DNA of 64,000 bases, taken from the NCBI GenBank assembly GCA_965247295.1, contig CBDFGQ010000004.1:62001-126000 (forward strand), in the 5' to 3' direction. This document shows positions 27,648 through 37,161 of the stretch, in pieces. This DNA comes from CBDFGQ01 sp965247295. GTDB lineage: Bacteria > Chloroflexota > Dehalococcoidia > Lucifugimonadales > JAGWBF01. Both the position numbers and the translations under genes were made by a program. The first letter of the stretch is position 1. The number at the start of each line of letters is the position of its first letter. The notes under the pieces were generated by a model. It searched no databases, was not told the DNA's origin, and saw only the letters and a list, made by a program, of their open reading frames with translations.

Positions 27648-28543
27648 GGGAGGTACATGCGGTTGACCTTGGCCACATAGCTAAAGGTTGGGTTCACGAA
27701 CTGGGTACACCGCGCCTCCAGCACCTGGCCCAAAAAAAGATACGCCTCCCCCATCGAGAAACCGTAGTCCTCCTGGAGCCAGAGGACCATCTCAGCCAGC
27801 GCAGTCCTGAAGGCGTCCTCGGCGGGCCTGGCGTTGGCTGTGGTCATTATGTGAGTTTCGTTGGTGATCCGAGGCCAGGACATGCAGGCCGGCTTGTCTG
27901 CCAGATCGCACGATATCTTCACTCGACCACCAGCCTCGATGCCGCCCGCGCCGCAGATCTCCCCGTCGCCCTGGCGCGCGTGCATATCCCCGATGTGGAG
28001 CAACGCCCCCGGGACGGTGATCGGCAGATAGACCGACGCCCCCGTGGTGACCTCCTGGATATCGAAGTTGCCGCCCCACTGGCCAGCCCAACCGTTGCTC
28101 CAGCGGGTGTATTCAGGAGCCACGCCGACGAAGCCGAGCATGGGAGCGACGGGAATCCTGAGTACGTCACTCCAATGGATGTACCCATCGCTGATCTCTA
28201 CAACCTTTTGGTGTGCGCCAACCCCGCTGGGTCCCAGCCAGCCAGGCATCGCGCTGTTGGCACCGGTGTACCTGGTATACCCTACAGGGTCCAGGTCTAT
28301 TTCGCCGACGTGTACGATCAGCATCTGACCAGGCTGGGCGCCCTCCACGTAAATACACCCACTGGAGGGATTGCCGCCCCGCAGCTTCCGTTCCAGCGCT
28401 TCCCGGTCAGGATGATTCTCCAGCCACGGTCCGCGGTTGATCTGAGTCTCTACCTCAAACTCCTCGCCAGGCTCTACGCGTAGGGTTGGCTCGTTGCTCG
28501 GGCCCGTCTCGAAATAGAGGACATCTTTGGTGGCGCGTTTCAT
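27644..28543 (-). CDS. Acetamidase/formamidase family protein
   Basis: A 299-residue member of the FmdA/AmdA family, which hydrolyses formamide, acetamide or related short amides. Typical blocks are the N-terminal FETGPSNEPTLRVEPGEEFEV, YVEGAQPGQMLIVHV, the metal or active-site segment LLHIGDMHARQGDGEICGAGG, and the C-terminal LQEDYGFSMGEAYLFLGQ. AAGGAG precedes the ATG. The length is a little short of the fungal enzymes but normal for bacterial relatives. It sits among amidases, consistent with amide use. Confidence 0.88.
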   Translation of the reverse strand: MKRATKDVLYFETGPSNEPTLRVEPGEEFEVETQINRGPWLENHPDREALERKLRGGNPSSGCIYVEGAQPGQMLIVHVGEIDLDPVGYTRYTGANSAMPGWLGPSGVGAHQKVVEISDGYIHWSDVLRIPVAPMLGFVGVAPEYTRWSNGWAGQWGGNFDIQEVTTGASVYLPITVPGALLHIGDMHARQGDGEICGAGGIEAGGRVKISCDLADKPACMSWPRITNETHIMTTANARPAEDAFRTALAEMVLWLQEDYGFSMGEAYLFLGQVLEARCTQFVNPTFSYVAKVNRMYLP

Positions 28544-28585
28544 TTGTCATGCTCCTTGTGGTGCTCAAGTCACCTGCTAACCAGG

Positions 28586-29548
28586 TTACTCCGTGAAATC
28601 GTTCGCCTTGCGCCAGGCAAGGTATTCCCGAATACCGGAGCGAAGGTCGAACTGGGGGACGAATCCCAAATCGCTTTGAAGTCGCGCTGAAGACAAATGG
28701 GAACCACCGCGAATAGGGACAGTGGAGGGCACATCCGCCACGCGAAGGCCAGGATGCACCTCCTCCAGGACCTGGATAATGTAGCCCATCGATCTCCGTT
28801 CTTCCACCGTAACGTTGTAAACATCGTAGGACAGCGACGGCGCCTGCAGGACCGTGGCGATGCCATTCGCCATATCGGCCACGTAGGTGAACGCCCCCTC
28901 GGCTGTCCGATCAGCGACCTCAACGGGCTCGCCTCTGACGATATTCCCCGTCCATCTCTTGAGGACAGACTGGTTCGCCCGGTGGTCTGTGACCCGCTCC
29001 ATCGGCCCAAAAGGTGAGCCCAGCCGTGTACTCACCGTAGAAAAACCGTGCAGCTCCCCGTACCTTCGCGTCAGCAGCTCACTGGTGTACTTGGTGAGTG
29101 CATAGAGTGTTCGCGGTCGAGGAGCGGTATCTTCGACGAGAGCCATCTCAGGGTCGTGGTCTTCTCCGTAGATAGACCCGGAACTTACGTATAGGAACCG
29201 CTCGATCGGTAGCTGGCGTGCTAGCTCAAGTAGGTTCGTTGTGCCCATCACGTTGATGTCCACGATGGACCTACTCCGGCCCGCTTCCACTTCTGGAAGA
29301 ACTCCGGTGAATACGGCGGCATGGACGATCCTTGTGATGCCGTGGCCCAGTAGTTGGCTCAGGTCCTCTTGTCGGAGGATGTCTCCCTGAACGAAAGTGA
29401 TTCTGTCCGCCCACGGCTTGATGTACTCGTGGAGCAGTTGGTGGGGGGCGACTAAGTCAAAACAGATGACTTGTTGACCTCGTTCCGCCAGTGTTCGCAC
29501 GACGTTGCTTGCTACGAAACCGGTTCCACCCGTCACTAAGGTAGCCAT
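28586..29548 (-). CDS. NAD-dependent epimerase/dehydratase (extended SDR)
   Basis: A 320-residue extended short-chain dehydrogenase. The Rossmann glycine motif is VTGGTGFVASNVV at residues 4-16 and the active-site pair is YALTKYTSE; a serine in SSGSIYGE completes the triad. Such enzymes act on nucleotide sugars or related ketones. The start at 29548 is set by GGAGG 7 bases upstream; the longer frame to 29617 lacks family character. It ends 43 bp before the formamidase-like gene, so the two may share a leftward operon. Confidence 0.85.
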   Translation of the reverse strand: MATLVTGGTGFVASNVVRTLAERGQQVICFDLVAPHQLLHEYIKPWADRITFVQGDILRQEDLSQLLGHGITRIVHAAVFTGVLPEVEAGRSRSIVDINVMGTTNLLELARQLPIERFLYVSSGSIYGEDHDPEMALVEDTAPRPRTLYALTKYTSELLTRRYGELHGFSTVSTRLGSPFGPMERVTDHRANQSVLKRWTGNIVRGEPVEVADRTAEGAFTYVADMANGIATVLQAPSLSYDVYNVTVEERRSMGYIIQVLEEVHPGLRVADVPSTVPIRGGSHLSSARLQSDLGFVPQFDLRSGIREYLAWRKANDFTE

Positions 29549-30074
29549 ACATGGTCCTCCTTCTTTACGATCTTGTGCGCGGATTGGCCAAAAAGGCCAG
29601 GAAGGGACTGACGCCAATCACCTGCGTGGTGGTGATGGACTCAGATGAGACCTTGGTTGGGTCCAACCGAACCTGCGCGATTGGGCCAAAATCTCGACGC
29701 GGGCTGATGGGATGATGCTATTTCGTGGCGAACCATCCCGTTGGGTGCACGCACGCTCCCTCAGCTCCTCGGTGGCCTTCAGATCGAGCTGAAGGGTATC
29801 CGGACCAACGACGCCGCCGCTGAGGAACGAAGCCCGCCTCTTCCGGGAAACCTGGGCAATTATAACACCGTTACTGGTAAGCCACCCCGTGACTTCGGGA
29901 ATGGGGGCGCGGGCTTGATGATCAGACGGTGGAGAACGCTGGGCAGTCAAGGCATAATAGTCTGCTCACCCGCATCTCGATTGCAAATTTCGTTACAATT
30001 GGTGAAGACCAGGAGATCAAGACCCACCAGCGGATCTGGAATGCCAAATATCATCCGAAGGGAGGCCGTTCAAT
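29549..30074. other. Divergent intergenic stretch
   Basis: About 525 bases between divergent genes (epimerase leftward, NMT1-like rightward). Promoters for both should lie here, but no clear consensus pair, hairpin or remnant gene was recognised. Confidence 0.4.
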
Positions 30075-31001
30075 ATGAGCGACAGCAGCGGGAGACAGCC
30101 CTTTAGACTCATGGAGACCTTTCGGTCCCTGTTCTACACACCCCTCTACGTGGCCGTCGCCGGTGGCTTTCTGAATGAGGAGGGCCTTGCCGTGGAGTTC
30201 TCCACATGCCCTCCGGGACACCACGGATTGAGCGCACTGAACAGCGGAATCGCCGACATCGCCCAGGCGGGGCCAATGAGAAGCATAATTGCCGCCGACT
30301 GGGGGGCCGAGGTCGTGCCCCTGCACATCATTGAGATCAACAGCCGCGACGGCTTCTTCCTCGTTGGTCGGAAGCCCCAGGACCAGTTTCAGTGGATCGA
30401 CCTGAAGGGCGCCACCCTGATCCCCGTGGGTTTCTCGCCCATGCCAGTGGCTTCCCTCAAATACGCCCTGAGAAGAAAAGAGGTCGAGCTGTCGGAAATG
30501 CGGCTAATTGAAGGGCATTCCCTCCAGGAAGCTACCAATGCCTTCCGACGAGGGGAGGGCGACTTTATTCACCTGCCTCAGCCGGCAACGGAACAGCTGG
30601 TCCAGGAAGGCGCAGGACATCTGTGCGTCGCCCTGGGCCCGATAAACGGCCACATATCCTACAGCTCCTTCGCCGTCACTCAACGATTGCTCCACGCTAA
30701 CCCAGAGGTCATACACCGGTTCACCCGGGGATTTTATAGCGCCCAAAAATGGCTGGCGGAGAGCGACTCCAAGCCTATTGCTAAAACCGTAGCCGCCTTC
30801 TTCCCCGAAATAGAGTCAATCGTGTTAATCAAGTCGATCGGCCGGTACAAAGAGCAAGACACGTGGGCCAAGGACCCTCTGTTAAGGGTAGATGGCTTCG
30901 ACGCGCTGCAGGAGATATTGGTAGAAGCGGGCCTGGTCAAGTCCCGGCAGCCCTACGAGCGGATTGTGTGCACCGAGTTCGCCCAGGCTGTTCTGGGATA
31001 G
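30075..31001 (+). CDS. NMT1/THI5-like substrate-binding protein without signal peptide
   Basis: A 308-residue protein with the fold pattern of periplasmic ABC solute-binding proteins of the NMT1/THI5/SsuA type: FYTPLYVAVAGGFLNEEGLAV at the N-terminus, NSGIADIAQAGP, DLKGATLIPVG and a C-terminal helical part. GGGAGG precedes the ATG. No signal peptide or lipobox is visible, the protein starting MSDSSGRQPFRL. Either it works in the cytoplasm, like THI5 or riboflavin/4,5-dihydroxyphthalate decarboxylase-type relatives, or its export signal is lost. No ABC transporter genes are adjacent; an MFS gene follows convergently. Confidence 0.72.
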   Translation: MSDSSGRQPFRLMETFRSLFYTPLYVAVAGGFLNEEGLAVEFSTCPPGHHGLSALNSGIADIAQAGPMRSIIAADWGAEVVPLHIIEINSRDGFFLVGRKPQDQFQWIDLKGATLIPVGFSPMPVASLKYALRRKEVELSEMRLIEGHSLQEATNAFRRGEGDFIHLPQPATEQLVQEGAGHLCVALGPINGHISYSSFAVTQRLLHANPEVIHRFTRGFYSAQKWLAESDSKPIAKTVAAFFPEIESIVLIKSIGRYKEQDTWAKDPLLRVDGFDALQEILVEAGLVKSRQPYERIVCTEFAQAVLG

Positions 31002-31053
31002 AAACGCCGGGAGTGGACCTATGGCAGGAAAGGGCCCTGGCAGGTGGCGAGAC

Positions 31054-32286
31054 CTACCGCGTCGGTTTGATATGACTCCCGACCTGAGCGCTGGTCTGAG
31101 CCCTCTGGCCCCCTTGGGAGCGGTCCCGGGCTACTCGCGCTCCGAGCATCAGGGCGACGGCCGCCAGCACCAGTGCGATCCCCAGCAATCGGAATGTAGA
31201 GGTGAAATCTAGCCAGGTTATCAATAAGCCGCCCATCACAGGTCCAGCCACCTTGCCCGTGTTCTTCAGGGTGCCGATCAGGCCCATACCAGCGCCGAGA
31301 TTGCCCTGACTGACGCGATTGGATACCAGGGCCAGGGTAGAGGGGAAGGCCATTGCCTGTGCGACCCCCATCAGAACTGCCGGGGCCATCAGGAGGGCGG
31401 CGCTCTTCGCAAATGTCAGGAGAAGCAACGCCAGGCCGAGGACGCACATCCCCACCGCAAGCGCGTTGATATAACCAACGCGGTCTCCCAGGCGGCCTCC
31501 CAGCGGGTTCAGGCACAGATGCACCAGCTCCTGCACGGCGAAGAAGGCGCCGGCGACGGCCACGTTGACGCCGATGGAGAGGGCGTAGATGGGTACGAAC
31601 GCCTTAGCCGCGTATAGGGCTACGTACATCGAGGCGTCCAGACCTCCGGACAGCCAGACGGCCGAGGTCCTGGCCCCCTCTTTGAATGCACCCACGATCT
31701 GTGCTGGCAGCGTGCGCCGGCGAGTCGGGTCCGCTGGCCTGGACTCCGAGAGTAGCAGCACCGGTAAGAAGGCGGCGCTGCTCATCAGCCCGACGATGGT
31801 GAACACCAAGACCGGTGACATCGAGAGCAGCATCCACCCGGCCGCGGCCGGGCCGACCACGTAGCCACCATTCCTGGCCAGGCTGAACCACCCCAGACGC
31901 TCGGCCCGCCTCTCACTGGACAGCTCCGCTACGTAGGCCAGGGTAACCGGCCCGTAGATGGCCGTCGCCATCCCGTGAGCTATACGCACGGCAAACAGCT
32001 GCTCGGGGGTGCTGACGAACCGGTACACGAAGGGCATACCGGCGAAGAAGACCGTGCCTACCAGCAGCCAGGCGCGGCGGCCCCATCGGTCCGAAAGCAC
32101 GCCGATGAAGGGTTTGAGGGCTAGACCCGTCAGCGCCGAGACCGAGACGATGAAGCCAAGGAACGCGTCGGAGGCGCCGAGCATGGCCGCGTAGATGGGA
32201 AGCAGAGGCGTCTTGCCCATCTGGTAGGCCGAGCGCACAATGAAGTCAGCCCCCGTTATCAGGCAGAAGTTACTCTGCCGGCTCAA
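31054..32286 (-). CDS. MFS transporter
   Basis: A 410-residue integral membrane protein with about 12 hydrophobic segments. The family signature GVLSDRWGRRAWLL lies between segments 2 and 3, and the second half repeats it as GRLGDRVGY. The start is TTG without an obvious ribosome-binding site; an internal ATG 22 codons later is an alternative. It resembles drug-or-metabolite exporters of the DHA1 type (about 12 segments, no large loop). A catabolic substrate importer is also possible. Confidence 0.8.
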   Translation of the reverse strand: MSRQSNFCLITGADFIVRSAYQMGKTPLLPIYAAMLGASDAFLGFIVSVSALTGLALKPFIGVLSDRWGRRAWLLVGTVFFAGMPFVYRFVSTPEQLFAVRIAHGMATAIYGPVTLAYVAELSSERRAERLGWFSLARNGGYVVGPAAAGWMLLSMSPVLVFTIVGLMSSAAFLPVLLLSESRPADPTRRRTLPAQIVGAFKEGARTSAVWLSGGLDASMYVALYAAKAFVPIYALSIGVNVAVAGAFFAVQELVHLCLNPLGGRLGDRVGYINALAVGMCVLGLALLLLTFAKSAALLMAPAVLMGVAQAMAFPSTLALVSNRVSQGNLGAGMGLIGTLKNTGKVAGPVMGGLLITWLDFTSTFRLLGIALVLAAVALMLGARVARDRSQGGQRAQTSAQVGSHIKPTR

Positions 32287-32379
32287 GGGGCGGCACGCCG
32301 CATGGATGAATGTCGGCGATTCACTCGATTCTGGTCCTACTGACTTTCGCCGCCGTCGGGCACATCTTTAACTGCGACC

Positions 32380-35300
32380 CTAGCTCGTTCGGGGGACGAT
32401 TGCCGGGATCTCTAGCTCGCGGACCAGGTTCTCGAACGCCGAGACATCTTTATCGATTATCTCCTCCACACGGTCCAGGTGAGGCTGGATCTTGGCACTG
32501 ATGTCCGCGAATACCGCCAACGCCTGCGTGGGTGGTGCGAAGTCGGCGGCTGCCACCACTGCTGTGATCTCTGCCAGCTTCGCGTTCAGCCTGGCGGGCA
32601 GGTTCAATCGGTCCCGGGCGCCGGTGTGGGCGACCTGGATCAGCTCATCTTCCGCCGCTTTGAGCCTATCCTTAATCGTCTTGCCCGAAGTTGCGACGGC
32701 CTCCCCCGAGGCGTGATCCTTGGCTCTCTCGATCCACTCGTTGACCTGCAGGCGGACGCTGCGCAGCTTGATTATGGAGTCGTGGGTCTCCGACAACCTA
32801 TCGCGGATCCTGACCAACAGGTCGAACTGGGCCTCGAAGTCCTTCTGGGTCGCGGTTACCCGCGGGTCTTTAACGAGCAGGAAGCTTTCGGCCTGGGAAT
32901 CGTCACCGACGTTCAGCCGCGCCTGGTACCGTCCCGGTGGGGCCATGGGTCCGAAGCCCTCGTCGTCCATTGTCTTGTCGCCGGGCACCTTTCGCGCGTC
33001 GGGGTAGCGCATGTGCCAGATGAACCGGTTCATGCCCACCTCCGCCGGCACTCGCTGCTCGGGCGGCTGGATTAAGTCCTTACTTTCGGGCTCCTTGCTG
33101 GAGTAGGTCCGGATCTCCTCTCCGTGAGAGTCGAAGAAGCTCAGCGTCACCTCGGCCTCAGGCTTCTCCTTCAGGTAGTAGTTGACTATCACTCCGTGCG
33201 GGGGGTTCTTGCCCCCGTCCAGAAAGTCAAGCTTCAGGTCTCCGTAGGGATCGGTCGTCTCGGTGTAGGCGATATAGCCACCCACGCCCCTCGTGTAGCT
33301 CTTCCCCGGGGTCGGTTTCTGGACTCGGAAGGGCGCCGCCGTCCGGTAGGTATCACGTGGCCTGAGCAGGGTGAACTGCGGTGCTGCCAGCTCCCCAGCG
33401 AGCTGACGGACCTGCGTCAGGTCGTCCATGATCCAGAAGGAGCGCCCATGGGTGGCGGCTACCAGGTCGTCGTCCTTGACGATCAGATCGTAGACCGGAA
33501 CCTTGGGCAGGTTGGCCTGCATGGGCTTCCACGACTGCCCATCGTCGAACGAGATGTAGGCGGTGGTCTCTGTGCCAGCGTAGAGCAGCCCGGGACGCAC
33601 CGGGTCCTCTCGCACGACCCTGGTGTAGTCTTCCTCGGGGATGCCGTTGGTTATCTTGGTCCAGGACCTTCCGTAGTCGCCGGTCTTGTACAGCAACGGA
33701 GTGTTGTCGTCGAGCTTGTAGCGCGTCGCGGCCAGATACGCCTTGGCCGGGTCGTGAGGTGAGGGCTCGATCATGCTGATCAGCGTCCACTCAGCCATTC
33801 CGTCGGGGGTTATGTTGTCCCAATTGGCGCCGCCGTCGCGAGAGATGTGGACGAGCCCATCGTCCGAGCCAGCCCAGAATACGCCCTTCTCGTGGGGCGA
33901 CTCGACGAAGGCGAAGATGGTGGCGTATGTCTCCGCCCCTGACGTGTCCAAGGTGACGGGCCCTCCCGAAGGCCCCAACTTGGTCTCGTCGTTGCGTGTC
34001 AGGTCGGGACTGATGGGCTCCCAACTGCTACCCTGGTCTCGGGACCGAAAAGCGATGTTGCCCGAGACGTAGAGGTCGTCGGAGTCGTGGGGCGAGAAGA
34101 AGATGGGATAGGTCCACTGGAACCGGTACTTCATCTCCTTGGCGCCCAGGCCGATGTTGATCTCGGGCCACACGGTGATGATTCTTATCTGGCCGGTCCG
34201 GTGGTCGTAGCGCAGCATGTTGCCCCCGCCACCCGGAGAGCTGCCGATGGCGCCGGAGATGACGATGTTGGGGTCTTCCGGATGCACGGCTATATGGCCG
34301 CTCTCCGATGTCCCAACTGTGTAGCAGTCGCCCCAGGGTATGGCTCCTTTGTGCGTCATTGAGGGCACGCTGATGGCCGAGTTGTCTTGCTGGGTGCCGT
34401 AGAGGCGGTAAGGGTACTGGTTGTCCGCGGCGACGTGATAGAACTGGGCGGTAAGCTGGTTGTAGATGGTGGACCACGAGTCGCCGCCGTTGAACGAGAC
34501 GCAGGCGCCACCGTCGTTGCCCTCGATCATGCGCTGGGGGTTGCGAGGGTCGATCCAGAGGTCGTGGTTGTCGCCGTGGGGCGTCGTTACCTCGGTGAAT
34601 GCCCTGCCCCCGTCGATGGACTTCCAGCACTTGTAGTTGAGGATCCACAGGGTGTCCTGGTCCTTAGGGTCAGCGAAGACGTGCTGGTAGTACCACGGCC
34701 GTCCCTGGAGGTCCTGGTTGTTGCTGACCATCTCCCACTTGGCGCCGCCGTCGTCGGAGCGGTACAGCGCTGCTTTCTCGGACTCGACCGTAGCCCATAC
34801 GCGACCGGACCTGGCGGGCGACACGGCCACACCGATGCGACCCTTGGTCCCCTCGGGCAGACCCGGGTTGTTGGTGATGTCGGTCCACGTATCTCCCCCG
34901 TCCACGGACCTGTACAGCGCGCTGTCGGGTCCGCCGCTGGTGAGGCTCCAGGGGTTCCGGTTGGCCTGCCAGATAGATGCGTACAGGATCCGAGGGTTGT
35001 TCGGGTCCATCGACAGGTCGGCCGCCCCGGCGCTGTCGCTCCTGGACAGAACATGCTCCCAGTTCTTGCCGCCGTCGGTAGAGCGGAACACCCCTCGCTG
35101 TGCGTTGGGTCCGAAGGCGTGCCCGAGGGCCGCCACGTACACCTGGTCCGGGTCTTTGGGGTGGACGCGTACCCGCGAGATGTGGCGGGTGTCCTCTAGT
35201 CCCAGGTGGGTCCACGTCTTGCCTGCGTCCGTCGACTTGTACACACCGTCGCCGTAGGAGACGTCGAGGCGGATGCATGCCTCCCCCATACCCGCGTAGA

Positions 35301-35544
35301 GGACGTTGGGGTCCGAGTCGGAGACCGCGATGGCACCGACCGATGCCGTCTTGAAGTAGCCGTCGGACACGTTCTGCCAATACGTGCCGGCGTCGTCAGT
35401 CTTCCATACGCCTCCGGCGCACGCGCCGAAGTAGAACACGGCAGGATTCACTGGGTCGCCTGCAACGGCCACCACCCGTCCTCCCCGCGGTGGGCCAATG
35501 CAACGCCATTCCAGTCCGTTGAGCATGTTCTGGTCGACAGTCAC
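32380..35544 (-). CDS. Large sortilin-like BNR-repeat protein
   Basis: A 1054-residue protein with two successive sortilin/VPS10-type propellers marked by many Asp boxes (KTDDAGTYW, STDAGKTW, STDGGKNW, SVDGGDTW, SDDGGAKW, SRDQGSSW, SRDGGANW, SFDDGQSW) over residues 45-700, then a C-terminal extension with a coiled or helical segment near 950-1040. Relatives are often secreted and called glycosyl hydrolases by homology, although no glycosidase centre is known. Here the protein begins at GTG with MTVDQNMLNGLEW and has no signal peptide. The GTG follows AGAGGTG. The role is unknown. Confidence 0.8.
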   Translation of the reverse strand: MTVDQNMLNGLEWRCIGPPRGGRVVAVAGDPVNPAVFYFGACAGGVWKTDDAGTYWQNVSDGYFKTASVGAIAVSDSDPNVLYAGMGEACIRLDVSYGDGVYKSTDAGKTWTHLGLEDTRHISRVRVHPKDPDQVYVAALGHAFGPNAQRGVFRSTDGGKNWEHVLSRSDSAGAADLSMDPNNPRILYASIWQANRNPWSLTSGGPDSALYRSVDGGDTWTDITNNPGLPEGTKGRIGVAVSPARSGRVWATVESEKAALYRSDDGGAKWEMVSNNQDLQGRPWYYQHVFADPKDQDTLWILNYKCWKSIDGGRAFTEVTTPHGDNHDLWIDPRNPQRMIEGNDGGACVSFNGGDSWSTIYNQLTAQFYHVAADNQYPYRLYGTQQDNSAISVPSMTHKGAIPWGDCYTVGTSESGHIAVHPEDPNIVISGAIGSSPGGGGNMLRYDHRTGQIRIITVWPEINIGLGAKEMKYRFQWTYPIFFSPHDSDDLYVSGNIAFRSRDQGSSWEPISPDLTRNDETKLGPSGGPVTLDTSGAETYATIFAFVESPHEKGVFWAGSDDGLVHISRDGGANWDNITPDGMAEWTLISMIEPSPHDPAKAYLAATRYKLDDNTPLLYKTGDYGRSWTKITNGIPEEDYTRVVREDPVRPGLLYAGTETTAYISFDDGQSWKPMQANLPKVPVYDLIVKDDDLVAATHGRSFWIMDDLTQVRQLAGELAAPQFTLLRPRDTYRTAAPFRVQKPTPGKSYTRGVGGYIAYTETTDPYGDLKLDFLDGGKNPPHGVIVNYYLKEKPEAEVTLSFFDSHGEEIRTYSSKEPESKDLIQPPEQRVPAEVGMNRFIWHMRYPDARKVPGDKTMDDEGFGPMAPPGRYQARLNVGDDSQAESFLLVKDPRVTATQKDFEAQFDLLVRIRDRLSETHDSIIKLRSVRLQVNEWIERAKDHASGEAVATSGKTIKDRLKAAEDELIQVAHTGARDRLNLPARLNAKLAEITAVVAAADFAPPTQALAVFADISAKIQPHLDRVEEIIDKDVSAFENLVRELEIPAIVPRTS

Positions 35545-35666
35545 ACTATCACCTCTTCTGCGTCATGTAAGCTGGTCCTCTGCCATAGAGAAACACTATC
35601 ATTACCAATCGTACGCCCAGGTAGCCCCCAGGGCCTGCGGCCCGAGATCCCAGAGAACTCCTCGGG

Positions 35667-35819
35667 CTACCGAGCTTGAGCGCGCCCTCGGGTCGCCGCT
35701 GCTGGCACAATACGGGACCGTCGCACCATGCGCTGCTCCATCGTCGTCTTACGCACCCAAGACTCCAGCGTTCTCCGCTCCTGTTCCGTCAGGGCAATGG
35801 TTGTCGCTACTCCTGCCAT
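35667..35819 (-). pseudogene. IS630-family transposase N-terminal remnant
   Basis: A 50-codon frame beginning MAGVATTIALTEQERRTLES and continuing WVRKTTMEQRMVRRSRIV. This matches the N-terminal helix-turn-helix of IS630-type transposases (LxxxERxxLExWxRxxxxxQRxxxRARIVL). A TAG ends it before the second helix-turn-helix, and no DDE domain follows, so it is a fragment. AAGGAG lies before the ATG. Confidence 0.55.
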
Positions 35820-36771
35820 ACAAGGAGCATACTAGGGTTGGGCTAAACTCACCGTTCCCCCTCCATGCTAGCGGTATCACACCTCGTGCGTTGACGGCCG
35901 TTCAGGAATTTCCTCTAACGCGTATGCGATCACAGGCACCGGTACCAGAGGTAAAGCCATACGCATTTCCCGTTCATTACGGTCTGTTTCTTAGTCTGCT
36001 GGCTGTTCCAGTTGGGTTTTCCCACTACCTGGAGCAGCCGATGGGCCCACCTCCGTCTTCTCTACGTGAATGATCATAGGCGCGTGGGTAAGCTACACCT
36101 ATGCTGGCTCGACGTCAAATCCGTGTGTATGGCCGGTAGTGTAGCCTGCTGGATGTAAAGGAGAGCGCGCTTATCCTTCCAGGATGTAGACATTGACCAA
36201 GCTTGGGCTGGTTGAATTCTGTAAGTCGCCGACTGCGAGGCATAACCAGCCTCACGCATTGTAGTGCCTAGCCTTGTACCAGGTATCGCCTTGTCAGGCA
36301 TCCTGCGGCCTTTCCTACGCCATGCTGCACCCACACCGCCTCCGCCCAGTGCTGACCTAATTGTTGGCCTCGTTTGCTATTACAGCCCATGACAACTGCC
36401 CCTGGGGCGACGGGGCCACGCTACCTTATCATGGGTGTCAAGTGTGGGGATGCAGCTGTGACTAAGGCTCAAGCCAAGCTGCCGGTGATGCTGGTGACCT
36501 GGCCGATATGCCCGTACCGATTCCGTACGGGCCCACAAAACTGACTTCTCGGAATTTCGTCTGGCACAAGCGGGACGTGGAAAAATCTCTGAAGAGAGAC
36601 GGCATCCCCGCCCGCCGTAAGGCCCCATCACGCTCCCGGATAGGGCCCTTTATATTCGTCCACGTAGGTCTACGAAAAGGACCGTGGGCATTTCGTGGAC
36701 ATGCACAGCTCTTTAGAACAGGGCCCGCGTCGCAATCACAGCGAATATCGTCTCAGTGTTTAGCTGAAACC
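35820..36771. other. Gene-poor stretch left of the tRNA
   Basis: About 950 bases with no intact gene. It includes a small hairpin CCCGTAC/GTACGGG at 36511-36531 without a T tract. Several open frames on both strands have no convincing start or family match. Together with the IS630 remnant it looks like a graveyard at the edge of the tRNA. Confidence 0.5.
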
Positions 36772-36857
36772 TGGTGCCGAGGGAGGGATTCGAACCCACA
36801 CACCCGTGAGGGTAGCGGATTTTAAGTCCGCCGCGTCTACCATTCCGCCACCTCGGC
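36772..36857 (-). tRNA. tRNA-Leu (anticodon UAA)
   Basis: An 86-nt class II tRNA including encoded CCA. The 5' GCCGAGG pairs with 3' CCTCGGC, the anticodon stem GCGGA/TCCGC closes the loop CTTAAAA with anticodon TAA, a long variable arm (CTACCCTCACGGGTG) marks a leucine tRNA, and the T loop reads GTTCGAATC. Its 3' half is duplicated at 6815-6880. An integrase gene lies 300 bp beyond its 5' end. Confidence 0.97.
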
Positions 36858-37161
36858 CCATCGCTAGCCGGTACGAATGAAAACGCAGGAGGAGCACGCT
36901 GCGTACACATGCCCCTACCTGCGTCCATTTTTTAGGGGTTGGAGGCGACGGGCGGATTCGGAAGCCCGTCATTTGTGAGCGGTTGTTGAAGGTTGTAGAC
37001 GTAGCTATTCATAGCTATTTTCACACTAGGCGGTTGTCTATGATATGTGGATGGTTGTCGGCGTTGTCGGCATTTGTGTCGGCAAATCAGAGGTCTTCGC
37101 AGCAGATCAAACCCCCGTTCTTCAATATACTTGGACGGCAACCACGGGGATATTTTACCAC
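36858..37161. other. Probable attachment region between tRNA and integrase
   Basis: About 300 bases without a gene. It includes short direct repeats GTTGTCGGC (near 37054-37071) with a related TGTCGGC after them, which could be integrase arm-binding sites, and a T6 run near 36929 after an ACGCAGG/CCTGCGT pairing. A core attachment site could not be fixed since the other phage end is outside the window. Confidence 0.4.

Noticed and set aside
35498..36073. 191-codon rightward frame
   Set aside because: No start signal, composition unlike neighbours, and it overlaps the start of the large BNR gene and the IS630 remnant on the other strand.
36074..36334. 86-codon leftward frame left of the tRNA
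   Set aside because: No recognisable domain and no ribosome-binding site; left out as unsupported.
36511..36531. Hairpin as intrinsic terminator
   Set aside because: No T tract follows on either strand.
36508..36825. Rightward 105-codon frame across the tRNA
   Set aside because: Its C-terminal part is the complement of tRNA-Leu and it has no ribosome-binding site.
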